64,000 nt of DNA from Halicephalobus mephisto. Its lineage: Eukaryota > Nematoda > Chromadorea > Rhabditida > Panagrolaimidae. Below are positions 11,622-22,236 of the stretch, in pieces (the stretch's first letter is position 1; every line of letters starts with the position of its first letter). Position numbers and translations under genes: made by a program. The stretch is taken from assembly GCA_009193035.1 (NCBI GenBank), contig SWDT01000122.1, positions 236,875 to 300,874 on the forward strand, written 5' to 3'. Below the pieces are notes generated by a model. That model did no database searches. It was given only the letters and a program-made list of their open reading frames with translations, and was not told the origin of the DNA.

Positions 11622-13364
11622 TTATTCCGGTTTCGGATTATAATCAGACAATCCAATTCCAGTCGGGATTTGAACAAGACCTTTTTCAGCCAATTCCTGT
11701 TGCTTAATCGCCCAGTTCTTTCTTTCATCTCTTGTCCATCGAGCAACAATTCCATCTGCTAAAAGCCTAATTTTCGCTTGTTCTTGATTTCTAAAAGGAT
11801 GTTTTCTCCATTCTGCATCCAAATGACCCTGAAGTTTCGCATAAAACGGTGGAGGTTTAGGTTTATAAAGAGGATAACGACCTTCTCCATAGAAATCATC
11901 AAGTTTAAGACGCTAAAAATTACTACTTAACATTACATTTAATCCACAAACTCACATCAATCAAAAGTAAATCTTCTTCACTTTTCAATGGAGAAAGAAT
12001 CGGAGAAGCCACAACTTCAGGATAATACTGTCTTCCCGATTTCATTTCAACAACATGAAGTCCTTTTCTTTCCGCCAATTGTTGATGAGTTTCTTGATTC
12101 AACAATCCAGTAACAAAAGCATGAGTCAAAGCCAGGTAATTTTTTGTATTTCCTTCAACTTTCACATATATATCCTTAATTCCAATAGCTTCACAAATCT
12201 TCTGTAATCTCGGATGACATCGTAAACCGAATCCAGCTGGTCTTCTTTGAGCAAATATTTTCGTATTTCTACATTCTGCATAAAAATCTTGGAAAATAGT
12301 CCTATCTTCTAATAACTCAACATAGAAAAGTTTCCTGGCAGCCATGTTCATAGCTTTAATGATAGCATTATTCGTTCTATGAATACCTGCTTTACCAACA
12401 GCATAACCAGCCAATCCTTTTCCATTACCAGTTATAACCAAAGCAGACATTGTATGCACTCTTCCAAACACTCTAGTCATGTTAGAAGTTCTTTTCACCT
12501 AAAAACCAATTTTTATTTTTCATTAAAAACAAAACAATCCATCTTCAACTACTATTTTAAATCTTAGTTGCATTTTTTCAATACATATCAGCACTTTCAT
12601 ATATAACCACTAACTTTCAAAAGTGAAAAAAAGGTTTCCCATCTCACATAATCCTAAAACTTTCCGAATCTATTCACACACACTTCCAAAACATTACAAA
12701 ATCATGTAAAAATTTTAAATTATCTTTAATTTCAAAATGTCTAAAAATCCCTATCGAAAATTTTCAAAAAATCATTTTCATAATAATATTAATTAAAAAA
12801 TAACTGTCTCATAAAATTTAAATTATTTCCAATTCCAAAATGCCTAAAAATTTCCATCAAAAACATAAAAAATTATTTCCAAAATCCAATTCTTACCTGC
12901 AAACAATAAGTTTGAAAATCATCCATTGATATATCTCCTACATGTGGAGGTGGACCTAATTTTTGTCCAACAATTTGATGTCCACTAAATCCTCTTTCTA
13001 ATGGATATAATTTTTCTCTTTTTCTTCTTTTACTTGTCATTCCACTTTCTTGAAGTGTTTTTCTTACAGCTAAATCAGATTCTTTAATTTCTTCTTCTAG
13101 TTGTTCTTTAACAAGAACAGGTTGCTCTATCCCTTTTTCTAATGATGTATTTAAACCAGGAAATTGAATTTTCAACGGACTTGATCCAATTCTATAAAAT
13201 CTCTCAAGTGGTCTAATCTGTTGTCGAGTACTTCTACGACCTTTCTTTTGACCAGATTTCGAAACAGATGTAATAGTTTTCCACAACTCATTACCAGATC
13301 TCCTCATAAAAAAATTCACCGTATTATGCCGCTTTTGCAGCATTGAAAATAACGACAACGCCAT
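11622..13364 (-). CDS. mrps-5: Mitochondrial small-subunit ribosomal protein uS5m
   Basis: Three exons in phase on the minus strand: 13364-12897, 12498-11956 and 11912-11622, giving 433 residues, close to the C. elegans protein. It is a structural protein of the mitoribosomal small subunit. The S5 family signature lies in exon 2, with MSALVITGNGKGLAGYAVG followed by a helical region and the S5 C-terminal fold with EAIGIKDIYVKVEGN. An N-terminal extension of about 160 residues and a C-terminal one are typical of mitochondrial forms. The start ATG is preceded immediately by TTTTTAG, the signature of a trans-splice acceptor. The sel-1 stop is only about 206 bp upstream on the same strand, so this is probably the downstream gene of an operon. 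It overlaps nothing but shares its 3' region with the converging transporter. Confidence 0.93.
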
Positions 13365-13570
13365 CTAAAAACATTCCATAACAAAAATTTTTAAATTTAA
13401 AAAATATCCAACGGTCAATAAACCGAATACAAACCAAAAAAATTCAAAATTGCACTCAAATCTAATAATAAATAATAATATAAAAAATACCAAAGACCCG
13501 GAAAAAATAGATACATCAATTATAATCTACAAAAATTAATCACAGGCAAGGATAAAGTGAATTAAATCAT

Positions 13571-16035
13571 CTATTGATTAGCTACGGGTTCTTGATTAAT
13601 TATTTCCACCCGCGGATTTTGGATCCTTCTATTTTGATAATACTGCAACAATAAATATGGGATAATAGCCAATAAGACACTCATCACAAAAAAATCCCAA
13701 TGTGGTCCTAATGTTGAATCCAAAAAAAGAAGTAGAGCCGAATGCCATGCAAAATTTTCTTTCATATAATCCAACAAGAAAACCAATCGAAGTTTCATCA
13801 TCGCCAAAGCTACTGGAGCAATTGCTTCCGTTGAAGTTTCTGCTGCAAGATCATAATATCTTTTTGCCAAATGCAAATCCTAAAAATTTTCCATAATATA
13901 ATTAACTTTAAAAAAAATACCTTTTCTAATCCTAATCCTTGTTCATGCATATATCCCAAATTAAACATTGCTTGAGGATTTTGATGATTTTCAGCAGCAA
14001 TTTTATAATGATCCAAAGCAGCTGCATAATCCACATTTGTTCCAAGTCCATAATAATTAAAATCTCCCAATTTAACACGAGCATATGGATACTGTTGATT
14101 AGCACTTCTTTGCCAAAAAGTTAACGCCCATTTATAAGCTTCCAGTTCAGTATGAAATAATTGTTGATCACCAGCATGTTCTTCAATAAGATAGGCAAAA
14201 TTCGTTTGAGCAATTTCATATCCAAGTTCTCCAAGAAGCATGTAATTAAATGCAGCTTCATCAACAGCTCCAATTTGAAATTTCCTATAAATTTCCATAA
14301 ACCTTTCCGTCCATCTACCTCTTTCAGCCACATTTTTGAACAATTCGACAGCAATTTGACAACTTTGACCGACTCCGATTCCATTAGCATGCATTTGTCC
14401 CAAATTATACAGAGCCAACAAGTTTCCTGCCTGAGAAGCCAATTGGAAATACTTAGCAGCTGTTTTGTGATCTCTTGTATGTCCAAAACCACGGTAATGC
14501 ATATATCCAAGATAAAACTGTCCTTCCACAGAGCCTTGTTCAGCTGCACTAAAAAAATAACGGAAAGCTTTTGTATGATCAGCTCTGATTCCTCTTCCAT
14601 CCAAGTACATAAGTCCAAGTCCTGTTTGACCTAGGGCATTTCCCTGAAATTCACCAATAAAAGTGGAAATTTACTAAATCCAACCTTATCTGCAGCTTTC
14701 TTGAAGTAAGCAAGAGCCACATCGTCATCACGAGGTGTTGCAACAGTTCCATCATAGTACATTTTACCCAGATAAGCATATGCCTGGGCATTTCCAGCAT
14801 CTGCAGCAATAGAAAAGTACCGAGCAGCCGCTTTATGATCAATTGGAACTCCCTTCGATCCAGTAAGGTGGAAAGTTGCTAATCCAAGCTAAAGCAAAAA
14901 TTAATTTAAATTTCATTTTTTTTAAACTTACTATCGCCGGAATGTCTCCATTTTCCGCCAAGTATTTGTAGTAAGTGAAAACGTTGGCATCCATCAAGTT
15001 GCTTTGGCCTACGTCGACTTCGTCTGGGATTCTCAACCTCTGGACAGATGATCCTCCGAGGAAGGTAACTCTCGAGGCAACTTTCTTCGCCACAAGTTTG
15101 TACCAATTCAGGGCTTTTTCGCAATTCTTTTTCACATCGATTCCCATGTTGTACCTGTAGCCTAAGGCCATTTGAGCGAGTGGATTACCTCCATTAGCGG
15201 CAAATTGAAGATGAAGCAATCCTAATGCTCTGTCAGGTCTCTTCATTGTGACTCCAGTGAAATAAAGAAGCGCCAATCCAAGGTGTCCATCTGTTGATCC
15301 CTTTTCAGCAAGTTCTTCGAACAGTTTCCTAGCTTCATCTACACTCCATCTGTGATCTCCGAACAAGTACGAAAAACCAAGAATTTTCTTTGCCTCATCA
15401 TTTCCTCCATCAGCAGCGGTTTCCAGATCCAGAAAAGCCGCTCGAATGTCGGCATCAGCGTAACCAGCACTTCTTCTGTTTTCCAAAACAGAAAGGGCCC
15501 ATTGCAGATGAGAATTCGTTATTGAATCTCTGAAACCGATTATTCCTATATAAATGCAATCAATTAATAAAACCTACCTTCCGACAGTGGCTTCGGAAGT
15601 GTATTCGTCGAATCCTTGAGGTCGATAAGCAGTCGGGGGGACGGTTGATTCTTTAATATGGGGCATTTTGTCGAGTTCTTCATCTGCCTTCTCCTGGGTC
15701 ACTAAAACGACAATTACAAGCAATACTAACCTCATGAACTCAATACCTATGGAAAAAGGGATTTCAAATTTAGAAATTCGGAAAAATTCAATTTTAAAAA
15801 TACCTAAAGTTTTCTAAGGACTTCATATATGAAATTCAAACTCACTTTTGTCCTCCTGCGCAGGAGGACCTGTTTCTTCTTTCTCATTGCTCAACAAAGT
15901 AGTATACTCAAGAACATCATCATCATTGTCTTCGGATTTTTTCGGCTTGGATTTCTCCGAGGCACATGTCGAAAAAACGAACAAAATCCCAAAAATAAAG
16001 ATGAGCCTCCAGATAGATTCCTTCCTGAGCAGCAT
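13571..16035 (-). CDS. sel-1: SEL-1 / SEL1L (HRD3) ER-associated degradation adaptor
   Basis: Six exons in phase on the minus strand: 16035-15846, 15701-15578, 15529-14932, 14888-14685, 14643-13921 and 13879-13571; 715 residues (C. elegans SEL-1 is slightly shorter). It is the membrane adaptor of the HRD1 ubiquitin ligase complex that recruits misfolded ER proteins. It starts with a signal peptide (MLLRKESIWR then a hydrophobic core), followed by an acidic segment, then many Sel1-like repeats of about 36 residues, for example YLGKMYYDG, GLMYLDGRGI, YLGYMHYRG, NLGQMHANGIG and NLGYMHEQGLG. One transmembrane helix lies near the end (FVMSVLLAIIPYLLL), with a short tail. One intron (14644-14684) is only 41 bp. 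I chose the ATG at 16035 because it starts the signal peptide; an upstream extension of the frame to 16203 has no such support. Confidence 0.94.
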
Positions 16036-16992
16036 TACGATGACCCGTTGCCTGATAACTAGATAACACACAAAACCAGACAAAAACAGTAAAAAATCGG
16101 ATATAAACAAATTCAAGGAAGCGATCGGCAAGATTCCAAAGCAACGTCGACCAGTTGAGAGAAAATTGGTCTCGACGCGAAAAGGTGTAGTGTTCGTTTT
16201 CAAAGTTATGAGAATTTAGATTCAGATCCAAATTTAAAATTTTAATTTTTTTTTATTTCTATTACAACTTAAAAAATGAATTTTATTGTGCAATTAATGA
16301 AATAACAAAAATACAGTAAGCTGTTAAATATTGGTCTCGACGCGGAAAAACTTTTTTTTTTCAAATAAAAATTTAGATTCAGATTTAAATTTAAAATTTA
16401 GTTTAATTTTTTATTGTTTTTACTGTAGTTTATAAAAAATGAAAAAGTGTTATTGTGCAGTTTGTGGGACAAAAAGTTGTTCAATTTTCGTTTCGATAAG
16501 ATGTTCGCACAATTTTTAACATGATTTTTAAAAACTTTGATCATTTTAAAATTATTTTTTTTTATTAAATTTTGTGTATTTTTATTTATTTAACAAATTT
16601 AGAATTTGAAAAAAATTTAGAAATCATTGAAAAGTGCCAGGAGGAATGAAAAAACTCATTCGTGTCAGGACCAAAGTTGAATGAAATTTTTTTTAAATGT
16701 AAAATATAAATTTTTATGAAAATTGAGTTCATAAAAATTTGTTCGAAATTTTACCTGACGTTTGAATTTTTACAAAAAAGTGAAATTTATTACTTTATTG
16801 AATTTTACTTTTTTGCTACTTTCATTACATTTTCGAAAAGTTAATTTACTACGAATTAGTTTTATTTTTGATTATTGTATTTTTAACGGTGACCCACCTG
16901 AGCAGTGCCAGGTGATATTTTAATTTTTTAATTTTCGAAGACATTCAGTTTTTTAATTTTCGAAGACATTCAGTTTTTTAATTTTGTCTGAA
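16036..16992. promoter_or_regulatory. Divergent intergenic region between sel-1 and the esterase gene
   Basis: This 957-bp AT-rich region separates two genes transcribed away from each other, so it should hold both promoters. The only repeated words I see are TTGGTCTCGACGCG (about 16170 and 16331) and CGTGTCAGGACCAAAG (about 16665), pieces of a small inverted-repeat family seen elsewhere. Just before the esterase start, TTTTTTAATTTTCGAAGACATTCAG is partly duplicated (16922-16975). Confidence 0.5.
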
Positions 16993-19900
16993 ATGGGTTC
17001 TGTAAATTCTGCTCGTAAAAAAGTACTATTCCCTCATCCCGTTGTCCAGACTGAATACGGTTTTGTTGAAGGAAAAAAAGTTTTTTCTTCTGACGGCAAT
17101 GTCATTAATGTTTTTCTTGGAATACCCTTTGCGAAACCCCCTGTCGGGAATCTTCGTTTCGAGAAACCGGTCAAACCCGATCCTTGGAGTACTCCACGGA
17201 AATGCAAAAAGTACCGTGACATGTCTATTCAGTTTAAGCTCCCGATGTACGGTATCACGAAGGGCAGAAGTGAAGATTGTCTTTATCTGAATATCACAGC
17301 ACCGGATAAGCCATGTCATTTGAAAAGTGGATTTCCGGTGATGTTTTACGTCCACGGAGGCGCGTTCATAATGGACTCCGCGATCAACTACCCCTATCAG
17401 AACCTGGGCAGGACCCTGGTGAGACATGACGTGATCGTCGTGACTACTTCCTATCGACTAGGACTTTTGGGGTTTTTCTGCACTGATGACGAAACAGCCA
17501 TGGGCAATTACGGTATTTGGGACCAAGTTTTCGCGTTGAAGTTTGTCTACGACAACATTTCTAAATTCGGAGGGGACCCTGAGAACATCACTGTCTTCGG
17601 ACAGTCTGCCGGAGGGGTTTCTACTGATCTACTGTCGATTCTTCCGATGACGAAACATATGGTGAAAAAAATCGGGGTCCTAGGTGGGAACTGCGAAACC
17701 ATTTGGGGAGTCTACGCCAGAAGCAACATGGCCAAAATTTGCCAAAATTCAGCAACGAGACTCGGATTCGAAAGAGTTAAAACAGGGAAATTCACCAAAA
17801 TTGAAAATTCAGCAATGTTACTGTATTTGAAGAGTCTTCCAAGTAGCGCTTTTGGTGGGATATGTTTGAACTTTATTTTTGTGATTATTGGATTTAGCAT
17901 TGTCCACTTCCATAGGAAAAGTAATCTTGAAAGAAATGAGACTTCCAGTAGGGCCAATTGTCGATGGAGATCTCATTCCAGCCCCTCCGTACGTCCTCAG
18001 AGAAGATGCCCCACGGAGACCTATCATCGCTGGGATTACTCTCCATGAGGGCCTAGTATTCGGTAAGTTTTAGTCTTTACTATTATCGTGAAAAATTTCT
18101 TTTTACTTCTTTGAAAATCGTAGATTCCTACTATATTAGCTTTTTTGATGTAATTTTGTCTCTTTTCTATTAGTAGTTTAAAGTAAAGAAGTAGAAGGAG
18201 TCTGATTATACGCAAAAAATATTAATGCCCAGTACATAGACTGGACTTACTGTATCAGTGCATTGTTTCAATGTATCAGGATACCAAGTATAATGCATCT
18301 GATACATCAGAACCGTCTTAATGTATCTATACATTGTGTAGCATGCACCATTTTTATATGTAATCTAAACTTACTTTACTGGAAAGTTGTTCTTAAACTT
18401 CTACGACGATTGTGTATTCCTACTGTAGAGGATAAGGAAGAAGAAAACTTATGTAATCAAGAATCTTTAGTCCAATGAATTCAATGCTGTTTTATCAAAG
18501 TTGACGATCGGAATCTGAGATCAAAATTTGAAATTTTCGTGCTGAGACATAAATCATAATTTTATTCAAAAAATCCAGATATTAATCTAGATAAGTCAAC
18601 TTTTTGAAATGGGAAAATCAGTAAATTTTGTTTTAGCACGAAAATTTCAAATTTTGATCTCAGATTCCTATCGTCAACTTTGATAAAACAGCGTTGAACT
18701 TACTGGACTAAAGATTCTTGATTAGATAAGTTTTCTTCTTTGTTATCCTCTTTATCCTAGGCGCACATGATAGGAAAGAAAATAAACTGAAAGTGCAATA
18801 CAGTAGGAATATACAATCGTCATAGAAGTTTAAGAACAACTTTCCAATAAAGTAAGTTTAGATCAATTAGTCAAATTGCACTCCATTCTGTACTTACAGT
18901 ACTATATATACAGTAGAACTTGGATATAAGATATCCCCGCTATAACATATCTCTTGTTATAGCATACGGTGAGTGAGTTTGGTTAGTCTGCCTTCAAATT
19001 TATTCCCTCTATGATATATTCTTTGTTATAAGATATGTTTTGCCCCGTCCCAAGGGGGTATCTTATATCCGTTCTACTGTAGTTAATTTTACAGTTTTCA
19101 GTGCCTTTACGCAGTTCCTTCACACTCAAAGGACTACTTCCTGATCTTGAACGAAGTCATACATTTATGAATAAAATTATCACCACTGTGTACGGTTCGG
19201 AAGCTGGAATATCTTTGAATGAACTGAAAAAAGCCTACGGTATCACTGATCTTTCTATAAAAGATACAAAATTCATAAAAAAGACTATTATACAAATACT
19301 CGACGACTCCACCAACAATTATGCCCTCTACAATTATGCACAAAGCGAGAGAAAAAGAGGATCGACTGTGTGGATGTATATCTTCGAGCACCACAATCCG
19401 GGAATTATCTCTCATATGTCCTTGATGACACCGTTCAATAGTAGGCCCGAAAGATTTTTTATAACTAATATCTAAGTTTTGAAAGTTAACAGAAGACTGG
19501 AACTTTCGAGAAATTTGTAGAAATTTTTATAACTTTTCAGAATCCTGAGAATATTTTCAAAATTTTAGAATTTTGTAGAAGATTCTAGAATTTTCGAAAA
19601 TCTCATACAAGTCTCGAGAAGGTTTCGGAATTTCGCAGAAGTTTTCAGAATTCTGTAGCAAGTTCTTCAATTTTCATGAAATTTTCTAAAATTATCAGAA
19701 TCTCATACAAGTTTCTGAAGCGTTCCAGAATTTCATAGATCTTAGAACTTTCCAACATTCAGTGGAATCTTCTGAAACTTTTTGAAATTTCATAAGTTTC
19801 TTGAGCCTTCAGAAATCCACTTGAAGTTCTCTGAAATCATGAATTTTCGAATATTTTGGGAATTCGTTTTTAGACAATTTTTTAATAATTCTTAATTTTA

Positions 19901-20295
19901 ATTTTATTTTATAAAACCAAATTCCAGAGGCATCGCACGGAACTGAGTTGTTCTATCTCATGGATGTCAACATCTACGTCAAAAATGTTATAAAAAACAA
20001 AAACGACAAAATTGTCACTGATATTTTCACAAAAATGTACACCAATTTTGCCAAGTACGGTAATCCTAATGGAGATCCAAGAAATCCTGCGGATTTAGTT
20101 TTGGAAAAAACTATCTGGGAACCAGTAACTGAGGATTATCCGGAAAAGCATTTGCGGATTCTACCTACTCCTGTTCAAACAGACCACTTCGAAAACAGAA
20201 GATGCGAAAAATTTGGAGAATTTTATTCGAAATATTCCCGTTACATTTGTGATCCAGATATTTTCAAAGATGGGAAATACGAAAACGGAGAATAG
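16993..20295 (+). CDS. Carboxylesterase type B family hydrolase, N-myristoylation-type start
   Basis: Four exons in phase: 16993-17854, 17916-18062, 19102-19440 and 19928-20295; 571 residues. It is an alpha/beta hydrolase of the carboxylesterase/cholinesterase family. All catalytic elements are visible: oxyanion-hole YVHGGAF, nucleophile elbow FGQSAGG, acidic residue in GITLHEG, and histidine in ASHGTEL. There is no signal peptide. The protein begins MGSVNS, a good N-myristoylation context, so I expect a cytosolic or membrane-tethered enzyme, as in a subset of nematode esterases, rather than a secreted one. I chose the ATG at 16993 because translation from it preserves that motif. Intron 2 carries a 0.5-kb hairpin and a pogo-like MITE. 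AATAAA lies about 50 bp past the stop (20345). The substrate is unknown. Confidence 0.93.
18364..18864. mobile_element. Long inverted-repeat element in esterase intron 2
   Basis: Arm 1 (about 18364-18558) starts TCTAAACTTACTTTACTGG and arm 2 (about 18632-18864) is its reverse complement, ending AAAGTAAGTTTAGA. Identity over about 190 bp is high, with an extra block of about 45 bp in arm 2. Within the arms is TTTATCAAAGTTGACGAT...AGATCAAAATTTGAAATTTTCG, also found in repeats near 9680 and 55860-56790. The open frame at 18263-18478 comes from this element. Confidence 0.8.
18911..19079. mobile_element. Pogo/Tigger-like MITE, copy 1
   Basis: The ends are CAGTAGAACTTGGATATAAG and its inverted partner CTTATATCCGTTCTACTG, flanked directly by TA on both sides. 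Copies with related termini lie at 34505-34652 and about 57342-57498. The CAGT...GGATATAAG terminus and TA target are typical of pogo-type elements. No transposase is encoded. Confidence 0.8.
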
Positions 20296-20483
20296 GCTTA
20301 ACTACGGTAACAATGTAGTGTTTGAGATTTACAGTAAAAGTGAAAATAAAAATTCACGAATTTCAAAAATATTTTTTTACATTTAATCAAAAATCAATGT
20401 CAATACATCGATTTATGATACAGTAAAATAATGAAGAAATTTAGAATTTTTTTAGATCCATTATTGATTAATCTATCTTTATT

Positions 20484-20860
20484 TACAAAAAGCGTAACTT
20501 TTGGATTGATAACAAATGATAATCGTCACTATCAAGTTATATTTTTGTGGCAAAAGTCGAATATTCATGAAAAATGTGACGATGGTGCTATATTTCATAA
20601 TTGTTACAGAACCAAAAGTTATGTTTTTTTCTATGAACTTAATACAACTATACATTCTATCTAATATATCGATATATCATACAATCCACCGCTATCAACA
20701 CAAAGAGCGTAACTTTTAGATTGATAACAAATAATAATCACTTTTAAGTTGTGATTTTCGTCATAAATGTCAAATATCCATGAAAAATATGACGATTATG
20801 TTACTTTTGATCACATTTCGCAATTGATACTGAGCCGAAAGTTATGCTTTTTTGTGTATA
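20484..20860 (+). mobile_element. Composite double-palindrome element, copy B
   Basis: Same two-palindrome arrangement and linker as at 9893-10258, in the same orientation, with AAAGCGTAACTTTTGG at the left and CCGAAAGTTATGCTTTTTTG at the right. Confidence 0.8.
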
Positions 20861-21218
20861 ATATAGTGAACTTCAAATAGGATCTATGTTTTCTTATAGT
20901 ACTTGATCAAAGAGCGTTTTTAGTACTGATTTATGCCGAAATAGATACAACTTACAGATCCCAATATACAAAAAAAGATTTTATATATCATAAAAAATAC
21001 TCAATATGATAAGGAATTTACATATTAGTTTATCACTTTTAGATTGTTTTCAGGACGAGTTTTTGGCAACATTCGGAAATAAATGAGTGAGTCACGATTA
21101 TCTGAGACTGTGATGGAAGATGACTTTGTTCTTCCCTAAAGTCATTTTCGAACTCAATGTCACTTGTATTTGGAAATAAATAATCTCAATATGATTATTC
21201 AAACAAATAAAAACAAAT

Positions 21219-21405
21219 TGTTATGTCTTTTAGTTAGAATGAGATGCAATACGAAGTAGGAACAAATATTATTAATATCAGAGCTCATCCAGGGAGGACT
21301 CCCGATACCCCGAAGTGTTCCCTTTTGTACTCCTCAGTGTGAGAAGGGACTGTTAAGTCTTCGGTGTTCTGAATATCTCCGGTCATGGGGACTATGTGTC
21401 CACAA
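21219..21405 (+). repeat. LTR-like repeat, copy 2
   Basis: Aligns along its length with 338-523, differing by scattered substitutions and a 2-bp insertion (GTTAAGTC against GTTGTC). ACAAA occurs 1 bp outside each end (21213-21217 and 21407-21411), a possible 5-bp target duplication. Confidence 0.6.
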
Positions 21406-21786
21406 CACAAACAATATCGACAAACTCCTCAAAATGATCAATCAATGATTTTTCGATCGTTTTCTGTCCTCTTTCGTTTATTATAAAACCGATTGAAAAG
21501 GAAATAAATAAATAAATATGATTATCAAAAACCTCGTGGCGGAAGTTACAATCTATTTCCTCGACACATGAAATATATCTCTAAATTTCCTTTTTCAAGG
21601 ATATTTCTAAATTTACTTCAATCACGTCGAACTTTCTACTCAATAAAAATCTCAAAATTTATATTTTATTTAACTTTCTTTTTTTAAATTCTCTGAAAAT
21701 ACAATATAATTTTTCTTCATTTTGTTTTCAGAATATAATAGAAACAAATCAATTAATTTATCCACTTAATCTGGCTGAATACAAAG

Positions 21787-22170
21787 TCAAGGATTGTACT
21801 CGATTGGGAGGTTCTTTCTGCGGACTATCCCGTCTCCTTGAAACCACTCACGACGGAACTGCTTGGGGGCGCCTTCTGGAGCGTTGGTCCACTCGATAGT
21901 GATACGGTCGTTGTTGGTGTCTTCTTTACCATAGTCGAAAGCGTCACAGGAGACGGCCATGAGAACAGTTTCCTTGGGGTCCAGGACTCCGCAGGGAGGG
22001 TCGACTCCGAGACGTCTCATGTTGGTCGTCTTGATGGCCCATCCGATTCTGCGACCTCCGGCATTGCCGATCTTGATGTGGTAGGTGGACTTGTCGTCGT
22101 AGGGGGCGTTGAAGACGATCTTCGAGTTGGGTTGGGTGCTGACGTCACCAGGAGGAACAGACTGAGCCAT
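21787..22170 (-). CDS. msp: Major sperm protein
   Basis: Single-exon gene of 127 residues plus stop, exactly the usual MSP length. It begins MAQSVPPGD and ends [11 protein letters not shown], with [39 protein letters not shown] and [10 protein letters not shown] in between, so it is an essentially canonical MSP. MSP forms the filaments that drive amoeboid sperm crawling and also acts as an oocyte-maturation signal. The absence of introns is typical. The coding sequence is far more GC-rich than its flanks, in line with high expression. About 60 bp upstream on the minus strand is AGATAA (22236-22231), the GATA-type element known from nematode msp promoters. Start: the first ATG giving MAQ. One GTG codon precedes it in frame and is not needed. 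Confidence 0.98.
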   Translation of the reverse strand: MAQSVPPGDVSTQPNSKIVFNAPYDDKSTYHIKIGNAGGRRIGWAIKTTNMRRLGVDPPCGVLDPKETVLMAVSCDAFDYGKEDTNNDRITIEWTNAPEGAPKQFRREWFQGDGIVRRKNLPIEYNP

Positions 22171-22230
22171 CACCAGCAGATGTTCAATTTGGTCGAATCA
22201 AATACCTCAATCCAATCAAAATCCGGGCTT

Positions 22231-22236
22231 TTATCT
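22231..22236 (-). promoter_or_regulatory. AGATAA (GATA) site upstream of msp
   Basis: AGATAA followed by AAGCCC lies about 60 bp upstream of the msp ATG. Nematode msp promoters are known to use a GATA site recognised by ELT-1; its position here fits, but the motif is short. Confidence 0.45.

Larger units (their letters stand above)
20296..21786. other. Intergenic with two mobile-element copies
   Basis: This region contains a composite double palindrome (20484-20860) and the second LTR-like repeat (21219-21405). No gene is supported. A tiny frame at 21084-21137, just after a TTTTCAG, is too short to call. Confidence 0.6.

Noticed and set aside
16207..16231. Upstream starts for sel-1 in two frames
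   Set aside because: They have no signal peptide; the ATG at 16035 begins a clear one.
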